Part shown: positions 1 through 8,026 of the stretch, piece after piece | Numbering within the stretch: position 1 is the stretch's first letter | Layout: the number at the start of each line of letters is the position of its first letter | The notes under the pieces: model-generated | What the model saw: the letters and a program-made list of their open reading frames with translations, nothing else | The model's database searches: none | What the model was told of the DNA's origin: nothing | Program-made: the position numbers and the translations under genes | Assembly (NCBI RefSeq): GCF_902702915.1 | Contig: NZ_LR738849.1 | Coordinates: forward strand, 310,001 to 374,000 | DNA from: Desulfovibrio sp. 86 | Lineage (GTDB): Bacteria > Desulfobacterota > Desulfovibrionia > Desulfovibrionales > Desulfovibrionaceae | Direction of reading: 5' to 3' | Length of the DNA: 64,000 nt

Positions 1-542
1 CCCAGGCAGCGGCGGCACAGGTCGGGGACGGAGAAACCATCATCCTTGACGGCGGCTCCACCGTCACCTCCATGGCCCGTTTTCTGTATGACAAAGAGCT
101 TACCGTCATCACGAATAATATTAAGCTCACCGCCATCCTTGCGGATGCGCCCAATATAAAAACCATCTTTCTGGGCGGCTCCATCCGGCCAATCAGCATG
201 AGCGCGTACGGGCCTTTCGCCGAAGACGCCCTGCGCTGCCTTACGGCCGACAGGGCGTTTACCAGCGGCAACGGCCTCGTCGCCGACCGTGGCCTGTGCG
301 AAGCCACGATGGAGCAAATATCGCTCAAGCTTCTCATGATGCGCCAGGCCAAGGAAACGTTCGTACTGGTTGACGCCTCCAAACTGGGCGGCGCTTCACA
401 GCCGGTCTGGGCGCAACTGCCGCTGACCTGGACCCTTGTCACCGACGCGGATGAAAATCTTTGCCTGCCCTTTGTACAGGCTGGGGCAAGGCTGCTCTGC
501 GTCAAAGCTTCCGGCGCTGATGGCGACGCCAGGGAAGAATGA
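1..542 (+). CDS. DeoR-family transcriptional regulator, C-terminal part (5' truncated by window edge)
   Basis: Reading frame open from the first bases of the window to a TGA at 540-542, so the gene begins upstream. The visible ~179 residues match the DeoR effector-binding domain: an ILDGGSTV-like strand and loop near the window start, TVITNN a little further on, FLGGSIR, and an AFTSGNGL segment that corresponds to the sugar-phosphate sensing region. The N-terminal helix-turn-helix is outside the window. Family members repress carbohydrate or nucleoside catabolic operons and respond to a phosphorylated sugar; the ligand cannot be told from this fragment. A strong terminator follows directly. 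The downstream membrane protein gene points the other way, so the target operon is probably upstream. Confidence 0.85.
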   Translation, partial: QAAAAQVGDGETIILDGGSTVTSMARFLYDKELTVITNNIKLTAILADAPNIKTIFLGGSIRPISMSAYGPFAEDALRCLTADRAFTSGNGLVADRGLCEATMEQISLKLLMMRQAKETFVLVDASKLGGASQPVWAQLPLTWTLVTDADENLCLPFVQAGARLLCVKASGADGDAREE

Positions 543-570
543 CGCGCCAGCGACCCCCATCGCATAACAA

Positions 571-602
571 AAGGCCCGTGGCGACAGCCACGGGCCTTTT
601 TT
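571..602 (+). terminator. Rho-independent terminator after the DeoR-family gene
   Basis: A perfect GC-rich stem (AAGGCCCGTGGC / GCCACGGGCCTT) with a GACA loop is followed by a run of T. It sits 29 bases after the stop of the regulator gene. Confidence 0.9.
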
Positions 603-609
603 GCGTCAC

Positions 610-763
610 TCTAGAGCAGATTAACTTTGAAATGTTTCACATTTCAAAGTTTTCATTCAGCCGAGAAATGCGATTTTCGGCTGAATCCACGCCACATTGT
701 GGCGCGCTGTACTTTCGTACAGCGTTAGAGCATTTACACTTTTTCAAAGTTAAAATGCTCTAG
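610..763. repeat. Family B repeat, copy B1 (five-hairpin element)
   Basis: About 155 bp bounded by CTCTAGAGCA and ATGCTCTAG. It contains five consecutive inverted repeats: AACTTTGAAATG/CATTTCAAAGTT; ATTCAGCCGA/TCGGCTGAAT; CGCCAC/GTGGCG; GCTGTAC/GTACAGC; and AGAGCATTT/AAATGCTCT. The same element recurs in reverse at 43400-43553 with paired substitutions in the stems. It lies between the DeoR-family terminator and the 3' end of the membrane protein gene, that is, between convergent genes. Confidence 0.85.
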
Positions 764-779
764 CCAGAACGCCTGCTCA

Positions 780-2333
780 TCAAGCTTTTTTATGCCTGCG
801 CGCGCGGGCGCGCAAAGCCGAGCGCCACATCCATGAAAGCGCCAGCCCCACTGCAATGCCGATAAAGGCATAGGTGTTGCGCGTGGCATTGGGAGCGGCA
901 TTGGCCCACCAGTTGGCGGAATGGCTCCATGCCGTATGGTATAAGGTCCACCCCAGAGCGCCAACCAATACAAGTACGGCAAACGCGCCTCCCAGCCAGA
1001 ACAGGGGGATGGGCTCCTGCCAGAAAAAGGACGTCCTGTAAAAGCGCCTCTTGGCCATGCACAGGGCCAGCAGCACCACGCACACCATTGCCGCCGTCAG
1101 CCAGGAAAAACCGTTGAGCAGCGCGCCCACAATGCCCAGGCACAAAAAGGCGACTGCCATGCGAAAAGCGCGCGCCTGTCTGCGCTCCAGACCGTAGGAG
1201 ACGAACAGCAGAGCCGCGCCCGACAGACAACTGACAAAATGCCCTATGGTCGTCACATGATAGGGCCCCATCATATGCAGCATGGCAAGGGCATGACGCC
1301 CCAGGGGCAATGTGGACGATATGAGCAGAATAACACCTGCCGAAAAACACATATAGGACGAAATGGTGTGCGAAAGCAGCGAAAGCCAGCGCCCCGTGCT
1401 GCGCAGCATGTCGCGCCGCTGGCGCACTTCGTAGACAGCCAGCAGCAGGGCCGCTGCCAGCAGGGGAATGATGAAATAGATGAGCCGGAACAGCAGCACG
1501 GCGGCAAAAACCATCTGCTCGTGCGACGTGTGGGTAAGGTGCAGGATAACCAGCTCAAAAACGCCCACCCCGCCAGGAATGTGCGTCAGCACCACAGCCA
1601 CCTGAGCCATGAGATAACTTGGCAAAAAGTCTATAAAGCTTATGCCCATATCGCTGGGCAAAAGCACGTACATGCAGGCGGCCGCGGCCACAATATCGAC
1701 GCCGGCCACCAGCGCCTGCGCAATGGCTATGCGCGGCGGCGGGAAGACGAATTCCTTGCCGAAAAAATGCACAGGCTTGCGGATGAAGAAACAGAGGGCC
1801 AGATAGGAGCAGGCAATGGCAAAAAGAATCACGCCCAGGATGCGCACGTCTTTCAGCGGCATCCTGAGCAGCAGTTCATCAGGGATAATGGGGGGCGCGA
1901 CCATAAAGATGACGCCGCACAGCCCCAGCGCCCCTACCCAGAATGTCACGGCCAGCATGAGCACAAGGCGCACAATATCCGACAGTGAAAAACCCCAAGC
2001 CGAATAAAACCGGTAGCGCACGCTGGTGCCGCCCAACAGGGCGCCAAAGTTGTAGCTCACGGCCTGTCCCACAAAGGACACAAGGCCCACGCGCGGCAGG
2101 GGCAGACTTTTGTGGATGGCCTTGAGGGCCAGCCAGTCATATCCCACCAGAATTATGTAGTTTACCACCATCAGCGCAAGCGACAAGGCAATGCGGCCGC
2201 TGGATATCTGGTTGAGACTTTCACGGATCTGGACGACGCTATAACTTTTGAGCTTGTGATACAAAAGATATACCGCCAGCAGAAAAATGGCGGAGATCAA
2301 TAACGGCCCGATATATCGTAAGTATTTTTTCAT
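780..2333 (-). CDS. MprF-like integral membrane protein, flippase part only (LPG_synthase_TM / UPF0104 type)
   Basis: 517 residues and almost entirely hydrophobic, with roughly 12-14 predicted membrane segments. The N-terminal part resembles the LPG_synthase_TM domain shared by MprF and YbhN-type proteins, with a conserved NYIILVGYDWLALK region, FVGQAVSYNFGALLGGTSVRYRFY, and HIPGGVGVFELVIL around the middle of the protein. In MprF this membrane part flips aminoacylated phosphatidylglycerol. The cytosolic aminoacyl-transferase domain expected at the C-terminus is absent: the chain ends shortly after the last helix with a basic tail (RARARRHKKA). It may therefore flip a lipid made by another enzyme, or have a different role. 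The ATG at 2331-2333 begins a short basic stretch followed by a helix. Confidence 0.75.
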   Translation of the reverse strand: MKKYLRYIGPLLISAIFLLAVYLLYHKLKSYSVVQIRESLNQISSGRIALSLALMVVNYIILVGYDWLALKAIHKSLPLPRVGLVSFVGQAVSYNFGALLGGTSVRYRFYSAWGFSLSDIVRLVLMLAVTFWVGALGLCGVIFMVAPPIIPDELLLRMPLKDVRILGVILFAIACSYLALCFFIRKPVHFFGKEFVFPPPRIAIAQALVAGVDIVAAAACMYVLLPSDMGISFIDFLPSYLMAQVAVVLTHIPGGVGVFELVILHLTHTSHEQMVFAAVLLFRLIYFIIPLLAAALLLAVYEVRQRRDMLRSTGRWLSLLSHTISSYMCFSAGVILLISSTLPLGRHALAMLHMMGPYHVTTIGHFVSCLSGAALLFVSYGLERRQARAFRMAVAFLCLGIVGALLNGFSWLTAAMVCVVLLALCMAKRRFYRTSFFWQEPIPLFWLGGAFAVLVLVGALGWTLYHTAWSHSANWWANAAPNATRNTYAFIGIAVGLALSWMWRSALRARARRHKKA

Positions 2334-2747
2334 AACCTGCTATTGCATAAATGCGGCTGATGGCCGGAGCGTTCTGAAAACATTTTCTAAGCATATACGC
2401 TGTGCCAGCACCGCGCAAGTGTCAACTGCATACCATTAACATCGTTATCTTACTTACAGGGCTGGAATTTTTTCGCAGGGCTTGACCGAAATCTGAGCAG
2501 AGGGTAATATAGAAGCCGGGTAAGGGGTTTTACTCTCCTCCCGCCTTGGCCAGAGTGGTTTCGCTAGATACGATAGCTGCTCGGCGTGTATTTTCCGGCA
2601 AAATTCACGCCGCGAGATTGTCGCAAGGCCAGATATTTTGCCTCAGGGCGGCAGCTCAAGCGCTCTAGACGCTCCTGCGGGCACAGCTGGGTTTTGCCGG
2701 GCAGCCAGATTTTACTCGTAAAAAACATTTTTTGGATAACGCATGCT
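2334..2747. other. Intergenic region: divergent promoters and greA leader
   Basis: About 410 bp between the divergent membrane protein gene and the greA leader hairpin. The part around 2400-2480 is AT-rich and is where promoters would be expected. I see no convincing small gene, tRNA or known riboswitch here. Confidence 0.5.
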
Positions 2748-2776
2748 CCGCTGCCTGGGCAGCGGCGCTTTTTTTG
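2748..2776 (+). terminator. Intrinsic terminator/attenuator in the greA leader
   Basis: Stem CCGCTGCC/GGCAGCGG with a two-base loop, then CGC and a run of seven T. It ends about 17 bases before the greA start codon. It could terminate an upstream transcript, or attenuate greA itself, as a leader terminator does in E. coli. The ribosome binding site (GAGG) lies just after the T run. Confidence 0.6.
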
Positions 2777-2792
2777 CGTTGTGAGGTTCAAC

Positions 2793-3281
2793 ATGACTAG
2801 CATCCCCATTTCCGTACAAGGCTACAAGGCTCTGGAAGACGAACTGGCCCGCCTGAAGAGCGAGCGCCCGGCCATTATTCAGGCCATCAAGGAAGCCAGA
2901 GAAGAAGGCGACCTGCGCGAAAACGCCGGCTATGACGCCGCGCGCGAGCGCCAGGGCATGGCCGAAGCGCGCATCAAGTACATTGAATCGCGCATGGCTC
3001 TCTACCAGGTCATTGACCTTGATACGCTTCGTGGCGACAAGGTCATTTTTGGCGCAACCGTTGAAATGGAAGACGTGGACAACGGCGAAACCAAGACCTA
3101 CACCATTCTGGGACCCGACGAAGCCGACCCCACCAGGGGCTCCATCTCTTTTCTTTCGCCTGTGGGGCAAGCCCTGCTGAGCAGGGAAGTGGGCGATGAA
3201 GTTTCCGTGGAAATTCCGCGCGGCCGCGTCACCTATGAAATCACGGGCATCACCTTTAAGGGCAGCAAGGCCCTCAAATAG
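2793..3281 (+). CDS. greA: Transcription elongation factor GreA
   Basis: 162 residues, the normal GreA length. The N-terminal half is the coiled coil that enters the RNA polymerase secondary channel, with the acidic tip region around REEGDLRENAGYDAARE (residues about 36-52). The C-terminal half is the FKBP-like domain, with PVGQALLSREVGDEV near residues 128-142. It stimulates cleavage of backtracked RNA and restarts stalled polymerase. The ATG at 2793 has a GAGG ribosome binding site seven bases upstream. The frame stays open further upstream but would run through the leader hairpin, so the short start is preferred. Family A repeat copy A1 follows immediately. Confidence 0.96.
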   Translation: MTSIPISVQGYKALEDELARLKSERPAIIQAIKEAREEGDLRENAGYDAARERQGMAEARIKYIESRMALYQVIDLDTLRGDKVIFGATVEMEDVDNGETKTYTILGPDEADPTRGSISFLSPVGQALLSREVGDEVSVEIPRGRVTYEITGITFKGSKALK

Positions 3282-3289
3282 CCATCGAG

Positions 3290-3426
3290 CTAGGGAAACG
3301 CTGATTTATTCCGTTTGGCGGCGTTGCTTCACTTTTTTTGAAACAGTCGAGGACGGAAGAGTCCACTCCTGCTTCAAAAAAAGATCGCGCCTTGCCAAGC
3401 GAAATAACTGCGCGTTTCCAGGTGGC
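3290..3426 (-). repeat. Family A repeat, copy A1
   Basis: Begins TAGGGAAACGCTGATTTATT and ends TGCGCGTTTCCAGG. The core is GAAACAG-TCGAGGAC-GGAAGA-GTCCACTC-CTGCTTC flanked by runs of T and A, with the outer arms CGTTTGGC and TTGCCAAGCG. Taking GAGTGGACTCTTCCGTCC as the forward direction, this copy is reversed. It lies between greA and the convergent glycosyltransferase gene, whose TAG stop (3438-3440) is at the edge of the element. Confidence 0.9.
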
Positions 3427-3437
3427 TTTTTGCTTCC

Positions 3438-6400
3438 CTAGAAATTTCCTTTCAGCATCAGGGCCCAGCCCTGATCGGGGGCCGCGCGCAACAGCGCATT
3501 ACGCAGGCCGCTCCCGCGTACAATCCCGCCCCAGCGCGCGAGAAAATTCTCCCGCGTCTGGGGCGTAGTGCGTTGCCGTTCCAGAACGCCTTCCGCACTC
3601 ACCACATTTTCCAGGGCCTTTCCAGGCTGCAGAGGAACATGCCATTGTCCCCACGGGCAGTTCAGGCTGTGCGTTCCCGCTGCGGCCAGCCGCAAGCCAA
3701 GATCGGCTCCGGCCCATGGCCCCATAGCAATATCATACCCCCCATGCTCAAGAAAAACGTCGCGGCGCACGGCCATGGCCTGCTCCGGCGCGGCCAGCGC
3801 ACGCCGTGTGAGCAAAAGCTGCCCCCAGCAGATGGACGAAAGCAGTTCTTTGTCGGCCCCCCGGTGCAGGGCAAAAGGCAGCCCTGTGACATCCGGCATA
3901 AGCCCGGTGTGCCAGAGGCGGTTGCCGAGCCACAGGGTTCCGCCCACAGCGCCCACATTTTCCAGCAGCGCCAGAACGGCAAGCTGTTCGGGCTGGCTGC
4001 CCGGCAAAGGGAACAGACGCGCGTCAAGAAACAACAACACCTGACCTGAAGCAGCCCTGGCGGCCGCATTGCAGGCTGCATGCCAGTTCCCGTCCTCACT
4101 CCTCCCCGGAGGGGGCAAAAGACGCGCGTTCAGGCAAGACTGCGGGGGGGAACGTTTAAAAGCATCGGCTGCCGCTGTGTTCAGGGGCTGACAGAGCACC
4201 TCCAGGCAAACCAGGCGCGACAACCGTAGCAGATCATCCCACAGGGGCGCTGGTACAGGCGTGGCGTCCGCAGCCAGAAGCACCACGCTGCACCGTAAAA
4301 GGGAGTCTACTTCGTGGTGCAGCACAAAAAAATTATTGCGGGCAGTGGGCGCCGCCGTAGCCCGCAGTCCTCTTCGGCAAGCACTTTCATCAAGAGCGCG
4401 TCGTGTGGCCTCAAGAACATAGGGCTTGGCCCCCAAAGAACCACTGGCGCTCTGGGCGTGAACGCGCCAATGATAGAGAATCTGGGGAATATGGGCCACG
4501 CGCTCCGGCCGCAGGTTTTCAGCCACCCGCAAACTGAGGTCAAAATCCTGCGAGCCTTCAAATCCCGCTCTCAGGCCGTTGACCTGACGCAGCTTTTCTG
4601 TGGCATACACAGAAAAATGCCATACGGCACAGAGCCAGGGGTCAAAATCAGCCTTGAAAATGGGCGTGCGCCGTACGCCTCTGGCGTCCACCTTGTCTTC
4701 ATCAGAATAGATCAGCACCAGTTCAGGGTTTTGCCGCACACGAGCCGCAACCTCCCGCAGCGCGTGCGCAGGCAGCAGATCGTCATGATCCAGAAATCCC
4801 GTCCAGGGGGCGTCCACCAGCTCTAGAGCCGTATTGGACGCTCTGGAGATGTGTCCGTTCTGCTCCCGCAAGGCCAGGCGCATGCGCCCTTCCTGCGCCG
4901 CATACTCGCGCAGTATTTCAGGAATTTCATTGACCGTTGAGGCATCGTCGGCCACGCAGAGCTGCCAGTGCGGGTATTCCTGAGCCAGTACCGAATCCAG
5001 AGCCGCACGCAGGTGTTCTGGCCGAGGATTATAAACAGGCATCACCACGGCAATGCAAGGCCAGGTTCCTCCCATATCCAGACGGTCAAAATTTTCCATT
5101 GCCCGGCGCGATTCTTTCGACCTTTCTTGTTCTGCCCGTTCTGATAACTCTGCCCGCTCTTCCAACTCAATCCAGGCGTCAAAAGCGGCAGGACAATTGT
5201 CCAGCCCCATGTCGTACATACCTGCATCGCGTAAGGACTTGAGCCCCGGTTGCAGGTCATGAATCCGGAACTCTTCTGCATGGACCAGCCACTCCGCCGC
5301 TCTGGCCGCAAGCAGGGGCAGGCCGTCCTTTTTGCCGCAGGCCAGCAGCTTTTCGGCCGCAAAAATATACCAGGACAAGGTGGAAGGCAGACTGGAGGGA
5401 AGATCGCGGCAAAGCTGCACGGCAAGGGCGCGCTGCCGTGGCGGCATACTGTGAAGCAGTGGCAGCAGGGTGCGGGGTTGCGGGTCATGCCGCCAGCGCA
5501 GCCAGACCGCCAGACCGCCCCCTTCCCCATCCGGCGCGGGCTCGTCCGTTGTTTCTGCGGACGGCCATGCCTGGCCCCACAGCCAGCGCGAACAGATGTA
5601 TTCCAGCCCGTCTGCCCGCGCCATGTCTGCATGGTCAGGACGCAGCAAGTCATCCCTCAGGCGCTCACGCTGAAGAAGGCTGTTCCAGAGTCCACAGGTC
5701 TTCCAGGCGTCAAGGTCATCGCTGAGAACAGCCCGCGACGAAGGCTCGCTGCTGAAAGCCCGCAGGGGTTTATCCGGAACAGGGGCCGCCAGTTTCAGGC
5801 ACAAATCCATGTGGGCAAGGTTGTCCAGCGCGGCATTGAACCCACCGGCTGTCAGAAAATCTTCGCGCCGCAGCAGCAGGGCCCCCGCATGTCCCACCTG
5901 AAAACGGCGACGCTTTCCGGCTAGGACATGATCCAGGGGCAGCCCTTCATAAAGATACTGCAACTGACCGAAATAGTCGGCCACGCACCCCATATGGGCT
6001 ATGCACGCCCCCTGCCCCGGCTGATCGCACACAATCGGGTTCGACTCGACAGAAAAGCTGAAAGCCTTTTGGTCATAGAGGAAGAGGGGATTCACCCCTG
6101 CAAGGTCGGGCTCCGCATCCAGCCTTTGCAGTAATGGCGGCAGGCTGTCGGGTGCAAGCACCACAGATGACGAAAGAATCAGAAGATAGGGGGTTCGCGC
6201 CTGCTGTGCGGCCCGGTTGGCTTCTTCCAGCAGATGTTCACCAACCTGTGGGCTGTGGCAGCGAAAGGCGTGCAAGGCTCCACGGCGCACCAAATCGCGC
6301 CCCGCTGCCAGGGCGCACTCGCGCTCACTTTCGTGGCAAAGCGCCACAAGGTTCTGCCCGCCAGCACCGGCCGCCTCAAGAGCAGCGCAGCATGCCTCGG

Positions 6401-6467
6401 GCGAAAACGGTGGGCATACCTGGAGCAAAATGGTCAGCCACGGCCTGTTTTCACGCACAGTACTCAT
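3438..6467 (-). CDS. Large multi-module family 2 glycosyltransferase
   Basis: 1009 residues. The central module (about 472-700) is a complete GT-A type family 2 glycosyltransferase: an AVVMPVYNPRPEHL nucleotide-binding start, ADDAS, a GFLDHDDLLP metal-binding DxD region near residue 559, IYSDEDK, and GFEGSQDFDLSLR near residue 642. The first ~300 residues and the region after ~725 look like two more GT-A folds that have lost clear DxD motifs, for example VLLFLDARLFPLP near 810 and GGYDIAMGPWAGADLGLRL. Such proteins build surface glycans, or in flagellated bacteria may modify flagellin. Donor and acceptor cannot be read from the sequence. The ATG at 6465-6467 was chosen. A second family 2 enzyme is divergent from it, across repeat copy A2. 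Confidence 0.85.
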   Translation of the reverse strand: MSTVRENRPWLTILLQVCPPFSPEACCAALEAAGAGGQNLVALCHESERECALAAGRDLVRRGALHAFRCHSPQVGEHLLEEANRAAQQARTPYLLILSSSVVLAPDSLPPLLQRLDAEPDLAGVNPLFLYDQKAFSFSVESNPIVCDQPGQGACIAHMGCVADYFGQLQYLYEGLPLDHVLAGKRRRFQVGHAGALLLRREDFLTAGGFNAALDNLAHMDLCLKLAAPVPDKPLRAFSSEPSSRAVLSDDLDAWKTCGLWNSLLQRERLRDDLLRPDHADMARADGLEYICSRWLWGQAWPSAETTDEPAPDGEGGGLAVWLRWRHDPQPRTLLPLLHSMPPRQRALAVQLCRDLPSSLPSTLSWYIFAAEKLLACGKKDGLPLLAARAAEWLVHAEEFRIHDLQPGLKSLRDAGMYDMGLDNCPAAFDAWIELEERAELSERAEQERSKESRRAMENFDRLDMGGTWPCIAVVMPVYNPRPEHLRAALDSVLAQEYPHWQLCVADDASTVNEIPEILREYAAQEGRMRLALREQNGHISRASNTALELVDAPWTGFLDHDDLLPAHALREVAARVRQNPELVLIYSDEDKVDARGVRRTPIFKADFDPWLCAVWHFSVYATEKLRQVNGLRAGFEGSQDFDLSLRVAENLRPERVAHIPQILYHWRVHAQSASGSLGAKPYVLEATRRALDESACRRGLRATAAPTARNNFFVLHHEVDSLLRCSVVLLAADATPVPAPLWDDLLRLSRLVCLEVLCQPLNTAAADAFKRSPPQSCLNARLLPPPGRSEDGNWHAACNAAARAASGQVLLFLDARLFPLPGSQPEQLAVLALLENVGAVGGTLWLGNRLWHTGLMPDVTGLPFALHRGADKELLSSICWGQLLLTRRALAAPEQAMAVRRDVFLEHGGYDIAMGPWAGADLGLRLAAAGTHSLNCPWGQWHVPLQPGKALENVVSAEGVLERQRTTPQTRENFLARWGGIVRGSGLRNALLRAAPDQGWALMLKGNF

Positions 6468-6584
6468 GCCGCTACCCTATAACAGAGCTTGGTGCGGCGC
6501 AACGCGGCATGCCGCCAGACAAGGCTTTGCAACGGCCCGACCTTCTTGACCCTGTGCCGCAACTCTGCTCTACTTGTTTACGTA

Positions 6585-6732
6585 AGCACTGATTAAAGAG
6601 CTTCTGGAAACGCGCTGGTATTTCATTTGGCAAGGCGCGAACTTTTTTTGAAGCAGGAGTGGACTCTTCTGTCCTCGATTGTCTCAAAAGAAGCGAAGCA
6701 ACACCGCCAAACGTAATAAATCAGCGTTCCCT
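6585..6732 (+). repeat. Family A repeat, copy A2
   Basis: Begins AAGCACTGATTAAAGAGC, continues GGAAACGCGC, contains the core GAGTGGACTCTTCTGTCC, and ends AATCAGCGTTCCCTC. This is the only copy lying between divergent genes (both glycosyltransferases), so it must lie in or near a promoter region. It is also the most diverged copy: the 3' arm has CTCAAAAGAAGCG where the others have a longer A run. Confidence 0.88.
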
Positions 6733-6766
6733 CAAATTATGCCAGTGCACCGCCCGGAGCCCAACC

Positions 6767-7882
6767 ATGCCGCCGCTTGTTTCAGTGATCATCCCCGCCT
6801 ACAACAGCCGTGCCCACGTGGCTCGCGCACTGTCCAGCCTTGAAAGACAGAGAGAAAAAAGCCTTGAGGTGGAAGTCATTGTGGTGGATGACGGCTCCAC
6901 GGACGGAACTGCCGATTTTGTGTGTTCCCGCTTTCCTCTGGCGCGTTGCATCACGCAAGACCATGCCGGGCTGACTGCAGCCCGCAATACGGGCATTGAT
7001 GCCGCCACGGGCGACTACATTGCATTTCTTGATGCGGACGACCTTCTGTGCCGGGGCTGTCTGCATTCGGGAATCGAAGCCCTTGCCCGCCACGATGCGG
7101 ACATCAGCGTGTGCCTGTGCCTCAACTACGTGGAAGGAAAGGACGAAGGCCACTTCTGGCCCCTGCGCCTCGGCCAATACCCTCTGCATCTGTGGCATTC
7201 CAATGTTTCGCCTGTTCACACCTTCATGTGCAGGCGCGCCGTGTTCGCCAGCCTGCGGTTCACCCCCCTTCCCGCCTGCGAGGACTGGTTTTTCTGGTTC
7301 CAGTGCGGTCAGGCCGGCTTTCGCTTTACCTGCAATACAGAAGGCATGGCCGTATACGTCCACCGGCAGGAAGGTCTTGCGCAAACCGTGGGCGGGCAGC
7401 GCACAGACATGCGCGTGCACCTTGCCATAGGCCGCCATTTGCGCCAGGCCGACGGCCTGCCCCCGGAAGGGCTGTTCGCCGCCGCCGTGGCGCATCTTGC
7501 GGGAGCGCTCACCTGCGCCTCAAACCCAATGCAGCACCATGCCGATAATGTGCGCCAGCTGCTTGAGGAAGCCGAACACACCTTGGCGCTGGCCCTGAAG
7601 AGCAAGGATTCTGCCCACCAGCCGGGGCTGGCGGAGCAGTGCCACATGCTCCAGGCCTGCGCCCTCGCCTGCGGATTGTCCGGCGAGGCTGCAGAACTGA
7701 CTCGGGGCATCCGCACTCTCGGCCAGTGTATCTGTCCCGGCATAAATGATTTCACTGACGGCGAGCAGGTACACGCCGCGTGGCGCGAAGCCTTTGCCCG
7801 GACGGCGGTGCCGCCCTCCATCATGGCGCAAACACTGCGCGCGCACTTTGAGCCAACCGACCTTGTCATACCCGTACTCTGA
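6767..7882 (+). CDS. Family 2 glycosyltransferase
   Basis: 371 residues from the ATG at 6767, which has GGAG seven bases upstream. The frame is open further upstream, but that part is repeat A2 and is unlikely to be translated. The GT-A domain covers about residues 1-220: VSVIIPAYNSRAHVARAL, VIVVDDGSTDGTADF, AARNTGIDAATGDYIAFLDADD (DxD metal site) and CEDWFFWFQCG. The remaining ~150 residues are a helical tail of unknown role. It probably transfers a sugar to a surface glycan or protein. It is divergent from the 1009-residue glycosyltransferase, suggesting a shared pathway. Confidence 0.9.
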   Translation: MPPLVSVIIPAYNSRAHVARALSSLERQREKSLEVEVIVVDDGSTDGTADFVCSRFPLARCITQDHAGLTAARNTGIDAATGDYIAFLDADDLLCRGCLHSGIEALARHDADISVCLCLNYVEGKDEGHFWPLRLGQYPLHLWHSNVSPVHTFMCRRAVFASLRFTPLPACEDWFFWFQCGQAGFRFTCNTEGMAVYVHRQEGLAQTVGGQRTDMRVHLAIGRHLRQADGLPPEGLFAAAVAHLAGALTCASNPMQHHADNVRQLLEEAEHTLALALKSKDSAHQPGLAEQCHMLQACALACGLSGEAAELTRGIRTLGQCICPGINDFTDGEQVHAAWREAFARTAVPPSIMAQTLRAHFEPTDLVIPVL

Positions 7883-8026
7883 GCCATAACGGCAGATCAG
7901 GACAGCAAACCTCACTCTTCACAGCACAGAAAGCTTGGCAGACCCCACATCTATTTGCTAGGCTTACGCCGCTTGGCCAGTTTTCGGCCATATCCGCCAT
8001 GGCGCACGCAACTCAAGGCTTATTGC

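Noticed and set aside
3290..3426. Family A repeats as insertion sequences
   Set aside because: Copies are only ~150 bp with no transposase frame. They may be non-autonomous elements, but calling them insertion sequences is not supported.
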